Made by a program: the position numbers and the translations under genes. Below, one piece after another: positions 1-6,182 of a stretch of DNA of 8,540 nucleotides. Numbering within the stretch: the stretch's first letter is position 1; each line of letters begins with the position of its first letter. The notes beneath the pieces were generated by a model. It ran no database searches and had not been told where the DNA came from. It was given only the letters and a program-made list of their open reading frames with translations. This DNA is from Thermoleophilia bacterium (GTDB taxonomy: Bacteria > Actinomycetota > Thermoleophilia > Gaiellales > F1-60-MAGs149). The stretch is from the NCBI GenBank assembly GCA_016462095.1, contig JAEMTW010000024.1:6047-14586 (forward strand). Direction: 5' to 3'.

Positions 1-1747
1 CGTCGAGCCCCTTGCCCCACGTCGCCGCGTCGGCAAGGTCGATTCCGAACGCACCCAACTGCTCGCCTGGCGACTTACTGCCACCCGTTGCGAGAAAGTC
101 GAGGTACGGACCAACGAAGGCGTCGCCGTCCTCGCGATAGAGGGCATAGAGCGTGAGACTCGCGAGGTGCGCAAAGGCGTAGGCGTAGGTGTAAAAGCGC
201 GTGTTGATGAAGTGCGGGATGTAGGACCAGCCTCGGCGATAGCCATCCGGCAGCTCCATCGAATCGCCGTAGTAGGCCTGGTTACGCGCAATCCAAAACT
301 CGCCGAGACGATCTTTGGTGAGTGCCTGCCCCTCGCTGCGAGCGCCGTAGGCGTCCTGCTCGTAGCGCACCATCATCGTCTGACGGAACACCGTCGCAAA
401 CCCCGACTCGAGTTCCTGACGAATCAGGGCCATTCGGGTTGCCGCATCGGGCTCTTCGGCCAGCATGCGGTCGAACACGAGCAGTTCGGCGAAGGTGCTT
501 GGCACCTCACACAGCGCGAGCGGCGCGTGCATCGACAGCGCCGTCTGACGTTCGCTCGAAAGGGCAAAGTGCATGCCGTGTCCGAGCTCGTGCGCGACGG
601 TCATCAGGTCGCGCAGCGTGTCGGTGTGATTGAGCATGATGAATGGCTGAGCGTCCTGTGCCACGGATGCGCAGAAGGCTCCCCCACGCTTACCCTTGCG
701 CGGCTCGGCATCGACCCGCTGCTCAGCAAAGACGCTCTTGGAGACCCGCAGGATCTCGGGCGAGAAGCGTCCGAACGCGTCCTCCACGATCCCGCAGGCC
801 TCGACGTACGGCATCGCACGCCCCTCGCCAAGCGGCGCGTACTGATCGGCGAGGTGCAGCTTCTCAAGCCCCATCAGTTCGGCCTTCTTCGTAAACCAGC
901 GCTGTGCCATGCCATAGCGCGACTCGATTGCCTTCATCATCGCGTCGACCCAGGCCGGCTCGAGCTCGTTCGAGAGGTGCCGCGGAGCGATCGGCGAGTC
1001 GTAGCCGCGCAGCCGATCCATCGTCAGGCGATCGGCAACGATGCTGTCGTAGCAGGTCGAAAGTACATCGCCATGCGGCTCAAGCGCCACGTACAACGTC
1101 TCGAGCGCTGCCAGGCGTACTTGGCGATTGGTGGTGTGGACGTACGACAGCAACTCGTCCACGGTCTTCTCGGTCTCACCCGTTCCGTCGTCGAACGGTG
1201 CACGGATATTCGAGACCGTCTGCGCGAAAAGGTTCTGCCAGGCGGATACAACCGGCTCGCGCTCGGACAGCATGCGCTCCTGATCATCCGGCAACACGTG
1301 CGGACGGAAGCGACGCTCCGACGACAGGTGATGGCGATCGGCTGCCAGCTCTGGCGCGTCGATCAGCCGCTGAGCAACTGCGTCGTCCACGGCAATCCAC
1401 TCGAGATCGAAGAAACGCAGCGCATTGCCCGCGCGCACCATGCCCTGATCGACGACGGTCTCAAAATCGCGCGCCTCATCGTCGTTGACATCGACGCTGC
1501 GACGCAGACCGACGTACGACCCCACCCGATGCAGTGCGTTGCTGATCTCGGCCAACTCGGCCAAGGCAGCAGCAAGCCCCGTCGCGTCAAGCGTTGCGAC
1601 GGTGCCACGATAGGTTGCATCGAACGCCTCCGCTGCGGCAATCGTCTCGTCCAACAACTGCTGAGCAGCGGCAACATCGGAGCAGATCAGCGAGAGGTCC
1701 CAGCGGACGCCCGCTGCATTTGGTCCGGATGGCGTGATGGCGGTCAT
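1..1747 (-). CDS. pepF: M3 family oligoendopeptidase F (PepF-type zinc peptidase), C-terminus cut by window edge
   Basis: Cytoplasmic zinc metallopeptidase that by family cleaves short oligopeptides, in peptide recycling or turnover of leader peptides. Read from ATG at 1747, it gives about 582 residues with no stop up to the left edge; PepF proteins are about 600, so only a short tail is missing. The zinc motif HELGH lies at residues 386-390 (bases 578-592), preceded by VA and followed by GMH. The third zinc ligand is probably Glu414 in CEVPSTFAE, 28 residues on, which is M3 spacing. A GGAFC segment upstream matches the substrate-binding GAY/GAF region, and the C-terminal YIPHFINTRFYTYAYAFA stretch is typical of PepF. 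There is no signal peptide. The start lies 10 bases after the Nudix stop with no clear Shine-Dalgarno sequence, so it is probably co-transcribed with that gene. Family is certain; the exact substrate is not known. Confidence 0.95.
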   Translation of the reverse strand, partial: MTAITPSGPNAAGVRWDLSLICSDVAAAQQLLDETIAAAEAFDATYRGTVATLDATGLAAALAELAEISNALHRVGSYVGLRRSVDVNDDEARDFETVVDQGMVRAGNALRFFDLEWIAVDDAVAQRLIDAPELAADRHHLSSERRFRPHVLPDDQERMLSEREPVVSAWQNLFAQTVSNIRAPFDDGTGETEKTVDELLSYVHTTNRQVRLAALETLYVALEPHGDVLSTCYDSIVADRLTMDRLRGYDSPIAPRHLSNELEPAWVDAMMKAIESRYGMAQRWFTKKAELMGLEKLHLADQYAPLGEGRAMPYVEACGIVEDAFGRFSPEILRVSKSVFAEQRVDAEPRKGKRGGAFCASVAQDAQPFIMLNHTDTLRDLMTVAHELGHGMHFALSSERQTALSMHAPLALCEVPSTFAELLVFDRMLAEEPDAATRMALIRQELESGFATVFRQTMMVRYEQDAYGARSEGQALTKDRLGEFWIARNQAYYGDSMELPDGYRRGWSYIPHFINTRFYTYAYAFAHLASLTLYALYREDGDAFVGPYLDFLATGGSKSPGEQLGAFGIDLADAATWGKGLD

Positions 1748-1757
1748 GCGAGAAGTG

Positions 1758-2306
1758 TTATCGATCGAGTCCGGCGAGTCGACGCTGAGCCAGCAGCAGC
1801 GCCAAGCAACTCGTCGCCGCCAAGATCTCGCCGCCAATCATCGCGATCGCGTCCGCCAATGGCATCGCGATGGGTAGTGTCGGCTCGTGCTGCGCAGTGG
1901 TTGGATCGGGAACGCAATTGCGCGCCAAAAAGATGTAGCCACGCTCGTTCATGCGACCGGGACTCGTACAGAACTCTCCCAACGGTTCTATTTCGTCCGA
2001 CCGGAGTAGCGTCTCCTCACCGAGCTCGCGGCGCGCACAGTCGAGCGGCTCCTCGTCCGCATCGAGCGCACCGGCTGGCACCTCCAAGGTCTCGAGGCCC
2101 ATCGCGTAGCGATACTGGCGCACAAGCACGACGTCGCCATTGGGGAGTAACGGAACAATTTTTGCGAATCCCGGCGAGAGGATCAGCGGAAATTGGTATT
2201 CGCGGCCTTCTGGTGTGCGTACGTCGTGTTCCTCAATGCGGACTACATCATCATGGAGTACGCGCCTGCCAAGGGTTTTCCACGCGTTGGGTCCCTGTTG
2301 TTCCAC
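1758..2306 (-). CDS. Nudix hydrolase, ADP-ribose pyrophosphatase-like
   Basis: Probable hydrolase of ADP-ribose or a related nucleoside diphosphate derivative, giving AMP and a sugar phosphate; about 182 residues, the usual size for this subfamily. The Nudix box is at residues 79-101 (from GALDADE to RELGEETLL), with the metal-binding RE and EE pairs present. The glycine normally next to last in the box is replaced by Leu100. The downstream SPGRMNERGYIFLA stretch is characteristic of the ADP-ribose pyrophosphatase group, and VRQYRYAMG before the box is typical too. I chose GTG at 2306 because the family N-terminus (LGRRVLHDD) begins about 12 residues later and a TATAGT box lies exactly six bases upstream. 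A longer reading from 2675 would run through the opposite deacetylase gene and is rejected. It is the first gene of an operon with the M3 peptidase. Substrate is inferred from family only. Confidence 0.9.
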   Translation of the reverse strand: MEQQGPNAWKTLGRRVLHDDVVRIEEHDVRTPEGREYQFPLILSPGFAKIVPLLPNGDVVLVRQYRYAMGLETLEVPAGALDADEEPLDCARRELGEETLLRSDEIEPLGEFCTSPGRMNERGYIFLARNCVPDPTTAQHEPTLPIAMPLADAIAMIGGEILAATSCLALLLAQRRLAGLDR

Positions 2307-2312
2307 AACGGC

Positions 2313-2318
2313 ACTATA
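2313..2318 (-). promoter_or_regulatory. Predicted -10 box TATAGT, leaderless Nudix mRNA
   Basis: On the minus strand TATAGT (five of six to TATAAT) is followed by six bases and then the GTG start at 2306. A transcript starting about seven bases after the box would begin on the GTG itself. No convincing -35 is visible. Confidence 0.55.
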
Positions 2319-2337
2319 GGGCTGACCCCAGAGCAGG

Positions 2338-2343
2338 TAGAAT
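2338..2343 (+). promoter_or_regulatory. Possible -10 box TAGAAT of the polysaccharide deacetylase gene
   Basis: TAGAAT (five of six to TATAAT) ends nine bases before ATG 2353, so transcription would start about three bases before the gene. No -35 is seen. It faces the divergent Nudix promoter inside the same 46-base intergenic region, so the two polymerase footprints would overlap. Confidence 0.4.
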
Positions 2344-2352
2344 TGCGTCTCG

Positions 2353-3237
2353 ATGCGCGTCCGCCCTGCCCTAGTCGTCCTCACGGCAATCGTGGTTGCT
2401 GTCGTCGCTGGCTCCTCGCTCCTCCACCGGACCACAAGCTCTTCGGCAGCATCCGCAGCTGCGACGACGCAGGCCGACGCCACGACAGTTGCTGAACCGG
2501 TCAAGGACGTGCCGCTGCTGACACTGCCCAACCCCTTGCCGACACGCACCGTGCGCGTACCCATCCTGATGTACCACCGCATTGCAGTCCTCGCCGGCGA
2601 CGAGCCTGCAATCACCGTTGATCTGACGGTCGAGCCGGGCGAGTTTGCGCTCCAGATGCAATGGCTGCAGGACAACGGCTACACCTCAATCACGCAGATG
2701 CAGCTGTATAGCGCGCTCGAAGAAGGCAAGCCCTTGCCCGACAAGCCAGTCCTGATTACCTTCGATGACGGCTACCGCAGTATCGCCACGACCGCAGCAC
2801 CAATCATGACCCGCGTTGACATGGTCGGCACGGCCTACGTCGTTACCGATCGCATCGCGAACCTTAAGAAGACCGACCCGACCTGGCTGACGTGGTCGCA
2901 GCTGCGCACGCTCGAACAGCGCGGCTGGGACATCGGGTCGCACACGGCCAGCCACACGGAACTTCCAAAGCTGACACCCGAGGCAGCCCTAAAGACGCTC
3001 CGCGTCTCTCGCTTTGCGCTTGAGAAGCGCCTTGCCCACCCAGTTCAATGGTTCTGCTACCCGGCGGGCTCTGTCGATGCGGCGTCCGTCGAACTGGTTA
3101 AGAAAGCGGGCTACGTGCTCGCCACCACGACGAAGTCGGGTGACGTGCATTCCGCCGCTGATCCACTGCAGCTGAGCCGAATCCGAATCTCGAACAGTAC
3201 CGGCGTGCGCGGCCTCGCTGACGCGCTGTCGTCCTAA
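2353..3237 (+). CDS. Polysaccharide deacetylase (NodB domain, CE4), membrane-anchored or secreted
   Basis: Probable metal-dependent deacetylase acting outside the membrane on N-acetylated cell-wall or capsular polysaccharide; 294 residues. A hydrophobic N-terminal segment (about residues 5-24, after MRVR) acts as signal or anchor, followed by an Ala/Thr/Ser-rich linker to about residue 65. The NodB domain follows: PILMYHRI (70-77), catalytic and metal Asp in TFDDGY (136-141), metal His197 and His201 in HTASH, FCYPAG (234-239), and a C-terminal LSRIRI segment. The linker and LMYH opening resemble the PgaB/IcaB-like subgroup, but the exact substrate is not readable. ATG at 2353 puts the hydrophobic segment right at the N-terminus; a TAGAAT box ends nine bases upstream and no strong Shine-Dalgarno sequence is seen. 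It diverges from the Nudix gene, and its TAA overlaps the end of the DeoC-like gene. Confidence 0.92.
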   Translation: MRVRPALVVLTAIVVAVVAGSSLLHRTTSSSAASAAATTQADATTVAEPVKDVPLLTLPNPLPTRTVRVPILMYHRIAVLAGDEPAITVDLTVEPGEFALQMQWLQDNGYTSITQMQLYSALEEGKPLPDKPVLITFDDGYRSIATTAAPIMTRVDMVGTAYVVTDRIANLKKTDPTWLTWSQLRTLEQRGWDIGSHTASHTELPKLTPEAALKTLRVSRFALEKRLAHPVQWFCYPAGSVDAASVELVKKAGYVLATTTKSGDVHSAADPLQLSRIRISNSTGVRGLADALSS

Positions 3238-3908
3238 CGCAGAGGCTCGGCGAAGACATCCAGTGTCGACACGCCAATGCGCGTCGCGCCAGCCGCAATC
3301 AGCTCGACAACCTCGTCCATGCCCCGCACGGCACGGACGGCCTTGACACCGACGCCGGCACCAACCTCCTCGCGCAGCAGTTCAACATCCAAGGCACCAT
3401 CGGGTTCGGGGACGAGCCCCGAAGAAGTCACGATCATGTCCACCTGGGCTGCCACCACCGCACGCACGAGCAGGCGCAACGTCCGATCGTCAAACACCCC
3501 GGTCTCGACTACGGCACGCACAAGTACCTCGGCTCGAACCTCGCGGGCCTCATTGATACAGCGAGCGAGCTCATCGCGGACGTGGTTCGGGTCGCCAGAG
3601 GAAAATGCCGCGAGATCGACAACGATCTCGAGCTCGTGTGCACCATCCTCAAGGGCCCTCCGCCCTGCAAGCGCCTTGATCGAGGGCAGATCAGTCCCGA
3701 AGGGATGCGAGATCAGCGCGACGAGTTTGACGTCGGAGCCCACAAGTGCAGCACTGGCCGTCGCAACATGTGTCGGAGGCACGCAGACCGCGGCCACGTG
3801 CGCCTGCATCGCGGCCTCGCAGAGGGCCACGCACTGACTCGTCGTTAGACGCGGCCGCAGCAGCATCAGCTCAATCGATTTAGCCACATCACCGGTTCGT
3901 CGTGCCAC
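3234..3908 (-). CDS. DeoC/deoxyribose-phosphate aldolase-like protein lacking the Schiff-base lysine
   Basis: Recognisable DERA-fold protein of about 224 residues, close to the short bacterial DeoC size. Family landmarks: VAKSIELMLLRP in place of the IDHTLLKP opening, HVAAVCVPPTHV, SDVKLVALISHPFG, LVRAVVETGVFDD, GVKAVRAVR and GATRIGVST. The Schiff-base lysine (KTST in active enzymes) is Val160 (VTSSG, codon 3429-3431). The catalytic Asp of the E/V-D-x-V strand is Glu94. The glycine pair of the phosphate-binding GGVR loop is replaced (AVRAVR). The accessory lysine Lys189 remains. Ordinary aldolase activity on 2-deoxyribose-5-phosphate is therefore unlikely; it may be a pseudoenzyme or have another reaction. 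The frame is open up to TTG 3929, but GTG 3908 is preferred because TACGCT lies six bases upstream; GTG 3887 is also possible. No nucleoside-catabolism genes are adjacent. The stop overlaps the convergent deacetylase stop by three bases. Confidence 0.85.
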   Translation of the reverse strand: MARRTGDVAKSIELMLLRPRLTTSQCVALCEAAMQAHVAAVCVPPTHVATASAALVGSDVKLVALISHPFGTDLPSIKALAGRRALEDGAHELEIVVDLAAFSSGDPNHVRDELARCINEAREVRAEVLVRAVVETGVFDDRTLRLLVRAVVAAQVDMIVTSSGLVPEPDGALDVELLREEVGAGVGVKAVRAVRGMDEVVELIAAGATRIGVSTLDVFAEPLR

Positions 3909-3914
3909 GCTTAG

Positions 3915-3920
3915 AGCGTA
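3915..3920 (-). promoter_or_regulatory. Predicted -10 box TACGCT, leaderless DeoC-like mRNA
   Basis: On the minus strand TACGCT, six bases (CTAAGC), then GTG at 3908. It has the same spacing as before the Nudix, era and C26 genes and supports GTG 3908 over the upstream TTG 3929. No -35 is recognisable. Confidence 0.45.
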
Positions 3921-3966
3921 CCCGCCCAACGTGACCCCGGTCGCTCCATCACACTCGTAACTCGTC

Positions 3967-3972
3967 TAACAT
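3967..3972 (+). promoter_or_regulatory. Possible -10 box TAACAT of the DUF4015 gene
   Basis: TAACAT fits TAnnnT and ends 14 bases before ATG 3987, giving a leader of about seven bases with no room for a Shine-Dalgarno sequence. No -35 is clear. It lies in the divergent region shared with the DeoC-like gene. Confidence 0.3.
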
Positions 3973-3986
3973 ACGGGGTCCACGAA

Positions 3987-5222
3987 ATGAATGACTTCCG
4001 CGACCAGAAGCGTTACGACGCGCACCAAGAGGCGATGCGCAACTCGCGCAGAGCCAAACAGCGGGCGAGCGCGCGAGCCATTCAGCGCAAGCGCCGTGTG
4101 ATCTTAGTCGCCGTGCTGTTGTTGCCAGTTGCAATTGCTGCGTTCGCCTTCACGTGGAGTCGCAGCGACGAGACACCCAAGCAGGCTGCCCCCGTGACCG
4201 AGGCCGTGCCGGAACAGTCGGCGGCCGAACGATCCGTTGGTGGGCGTATCGCCATGCCGAATCACGTTCGCGGTGTCCATGTCACGAGCTACGGCGTCGC
4301 CGAGCCGACCATGTTCGAGCCGATCATGGCACTCGCCGACCCGAAGCTCGGAATGAATGCAATTCAGATCGACATCAAGGATGAGCGCGGCGAGGTTGCC
4401 TTCAGCACACCAATCCCCACGGCCAAGAAGTCCGGCGCGCACATGAATATCTACGATCCAGTCAAGGTACTTCGGCGAGCCCACGAAGCCGGTCTCTACG
4501 TGATCGGCCGCATCGTTGTGTTCCAGGATGGCTACGCCCCTGTCGCGGATCCGTCCACCGCCGTCCGCTCTCGTCGTGGTGGTCTCTGGAAAAACGATCT
4601 TGGCATCACGTGGGCTGACCCCACCAATGAGGCCTCATGGGAGTACCCGATCCAATTGGCAACGTATGCCGCAGAACTCGGCTTTGACGAGATCATGTTC
4701 GACTACGTTCGCTATCCCACTGACGGCGACGCAGCAGACATGGTCTTTCACGATCCCGGCCGCAATCGTGACAACACCATCACCACGTTTCTGAAGCAGG
4801 CTGCTGCGGCTCTCAAGCCGCTCGGCGTGCACATCTCCGCCGCCATGTTTGGGCTCGCCGCGACCGGCGATCTTGGCATTGGTCAGAAGCCCGGACAGCT
4901 GCGCAACACCCTCGACGCCGTCTACCCCATGGTCTATCCGTCGCACTTCACCGATGGCCAGTTTGGCATCAGCAAGCCCGGCGACACGCCTGGACCAACG
5001 GTGGCCGCAGCGCTCTCCGACTGGCGCCGCCGGACGAATGGCGGCACGGTTCAAATCCGCCCATGGCTCCAAGACTTCACGCTCGGCGGCATCGCCTATG
5101 GCCTCCCACAGGTGCAGGAGCAGATTGACGCTGCCGACCGCACAGGCGCTGGTGGCTGGTTGCTCTGGAACGCTAGGTGCACGTACACGCCAGGTGCGTT
5201 CGCTGGCACCCGCCAGCCGTAG
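3987..5222 (+). CDS. Putative glycosyl hydrolase, DUF4015 family, membrane-anchored
   Basis: Protein of 411 residues with an N-in, C-out topology. An Arg/Lys-rich cytoplasmic head (1-37) precedes one membrane helix (about 38-57), then a polar linker (58-91), then a TIM-barrel-like domain (about 92-405) matching the DUF4015 putative glycosyl hydrolase family (PF13200). Landmarks: HVRGVHVTSYG (93-103), MNAIQIDIKDERGEV, AHEAGLYVIGRIVVF, GFDEIMFDYVRYP (232-244, Asp239 and Glu235 being candidate catalytic acids), DAVYPMVYPSHF, RPWLQDFT (358-365) and GWLLWNA (390-396). Members are found on bacterial surfaces, but I know of no settled substrate, so glycan hydrolysis is inferred from fold. ATG 3987 is a good start because the basic head and helix follow directly. 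It diverges from the DeoC-like gene and converges on era with two bases between the stops. Confidence 0.9.
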   Translation: MNDFRDQKRYDAHQEAMRNSRRAKQRASARAIQRKRRVILVAVLLLPVAIAAFAFTWSRSDETPKQAAPVTEAVPEQSAAERSVGGRIAMPNHVRGVHVTSYGVAEPTMFEPIMALADPKLGMNAIQIDIKDERGEVAFSTPIPTAKKSGAHMNIYDPVKVLRRAHEAGLYVIGRIVVFQDGYAPVADPSTAVRSRRGGLWKNDLGITWADPTNEASWEYPIQLATYAAELGFDEIMFDYVRYPTDGDAADMVFHDPGRNRDNTITTFLKQAAAALKPLGVHISAAMFGLAATGDLGIGQKPGQLRNTLDAVYPMVYPSHFTDGQFGISKPGDTPGPTVAAALSDWRRRTNGGTVQIRPWLQDFTLGGIAYGLPQVQEQIDAADRTGAGGWLLWNARCTYTPGAFAGTRQP

Positions 5223-5230
5223 CGCTACGG
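5217..5230. repeat. 14-bp perfect palindrome holding two convergent stop codons
   Basis: CCGTAGCGCTACGG equals its own reverse complement. The plus-strand TAG (5220-5222) ends the DUF4015 gene and the minus-strand TAG (5225-5227) ends era. As RNA it could form at best a five-base stem with a GCGC loop in either direction. No U-tract follows, so it is at most a weak bidirectional termination signal, and part of the symmetry comes simply from two facing TAG codons. Confidence 0.6.
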
Positions 5231-6109
5231 ACCGAGTCGGTCGAGCAGCGCAGGATCGTCCCGCCAGCCGCTCTGTGATCGCACGCGCAAATCGAGCATC
5301 ACCTTGGCACCGATGATGCGTTCGATGTTGGGGCGCGCCGAGGTGCCGATGGCACGAATCATTGAGCCGCCAGCACCAATCACGATGCCTTGTTGCGACT
5401 TGGAGTCCACGTAGATCGTCGCCTCGATGCGCGCTGCCCGCTTCTTCGTCGGTGCCTCGTACTCTTCGACGACCACGGTCAACGCGTGTGGCACCTCGTC
5501 GCGTAACCGACGCAGGGCCTGCTCGCGAATCAGTTCGGCGATCTGGAGACGCACGGGATCCGACGACTTGGCGTCATCCGGAAACAGGGCCGGCCCTTCC
5601 GGCGCTAGGCGGACGAGATCGTCAACGAGCGCCTGCACACCGTCACCGTTGATGGCTGAGATCGGATGCAGTTCGGTGAAGTCACCCAATTCGGCGGCGG
5701 CGCCGATCGCACGCCCAATTCGTTCCGGAGACATGCCGTCGGTTTTGTTGACCACGATGATCACCGGCACGCCCGCGGCGAAGGCGGCCTCAGCGCTGGC
5801 GCGATCGCCGCCACCGATTGACTCTGTGCCGTCGATGACGAGCAACACGAGGTCGACATCGGAGAGCGTTTCGCGCACGCTGCTGGCCATCCGCTGGGTC
5901 AGACCGTCACGCGGAATCTGAATTCCGGGAAGGTCCGCGAGCACCAGCTGCCACCCCTCACCGTGCGCAATCCCGGCGATTCGCCGCCTCGTCGTCTGCG
6001 GTCGATTCGACGTAATCGTGACGTGCTGGCCAACGATCGCGTTGACGAGCGTGCTCTTGCCAACGTTGGGGCGACCAGCGAGGCCGATCAGTGCGCAGCG
6101 AAACTCCAC
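5225..6109 (-). CDS. era: GTPase Era, 30S ribosome assembly factor
   Basis: Conserved GTPase that binds the 3' end of 16S rRNA through its KH domain and guides 30S subunit maturation; peripheral cytoplasmic protein, 294 residues, normal length. G motifs in order: GRPNVGKST (12-20), switch I PQTTRRR (37-43), DLPGI (59-63, where DTPG is usual), NKTD (121-124), and ISAINGDG near 150. The KH domain covers about 205-285, with VIGAGGSMIRAIG as its GxxG loop and a closing LDLRVR segment; the loop lacks the common Lys. The start codon is GTG at 6109. TACCCT lies six bases upstream, so a leaderless mRNA is likely. None of the frequent neighbours (ybeY, recO, cdd, mnmE) is in view, so it stands alone between two plus-strand genes. 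Identity is secure. Confidence 0.97.
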   Translation of the reverse strand: MEFRCALIGLAGRPNVGKSTLVNAIVGQHVTITSNRPQTTRRRIAGIAHGEGWQLVLADLPGIQIPRDGLTQRMASSVRETLSDVDLVLLVIDGTESIGGGDRASAEAAFAAGVPVIIVVNKTDGMSPERIGRAIGAAAELGDFTELHPISAINGDGVQALVDDLVRLAPEGPALFPDDAKSSDPVRLQIAELIREQALRRLRDEVPHALTVVVEEYEAPTKKRAARIEATIYVDSKSQQGIVIGAGGSMIRAIGTSARPNIERIIGAKVMLDLRVRSQSGWRDDPALLDRLGP

Positions 6110-6115
6110 GACTGC

Positions 6116-6121
6116 AGGGTA
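6116..6121 (-). promoter_or_regulatory. Predicted -10 box TACCCT, leaderless era mRNA
   Basis: On the minus strand TACCCT, six bases (GCAGTC), then the GTG start of era at 6109. It fits TAnnnT at the leaderless distance. No -35 is visible in the 73-base divergent region shared with the P450 gene. Confidence 0.45.
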
Positions 6122-6162
6122 CGCGACCCCGTCAGTTCCCCCGTCGCATCTCTCGCATCAAG

Positions 6163-6168
6163 TACGCT
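6163..6168 (+). promoter_or_regulatory. Possible -10 box TACGCT of the P450 operon
   Basis: The same hexamer is found before the DeoC-like and C26 genes, but here it ends 14 bases before ATG 6183, which would give a leader of about eight bases. An out-of-frame ATG starts at 6170. No -35 or operator-like inverted repeat was found in 6110-6182. Confidence 0.35.
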
Positions 6169-6182
6169 CATGCTCAGAGTTC

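Noticed and set aside
2312..2321. Ten bases identical to the 3' half of the T7 promoter (CACTATAGGG)
   Set aside because: The upstream half of the T7 consensus does not match, and TATAGT is better explained as a minus-strand -10 box. There are no phage or vector sequences nearby.
167..2374. Very long plus-strand open frame (735 codons) opposite the M3 peptidase and Nudix genes
   Set aside because: It is the antisense shadow of two well-supported genes. Its translation is Arg/His-rich with no family pattern, and high GC makes such stop-free antisense frames common.
2307..2675. N-terminal extension of the Nudix gene up to 2675
   Set aside because: It would overlap over 300 bases of the oppositely oriented deacetylase and adds low-complexity sequence before the normal family N-terminus.
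3909..3929. TTG 3929 as the start of the DeoC-like gene
   Set aside because: It adds seven residues not expected in the family and overlaps the TACGCT box. It is not excluded, but GTG 3908 fits better.
6018..6182. N-terminal extension of the P450 back to 6018
   Set aside because: It overlaps the start of era on the other strand and lies before a typical P450 N-terminus at ATG 6183.
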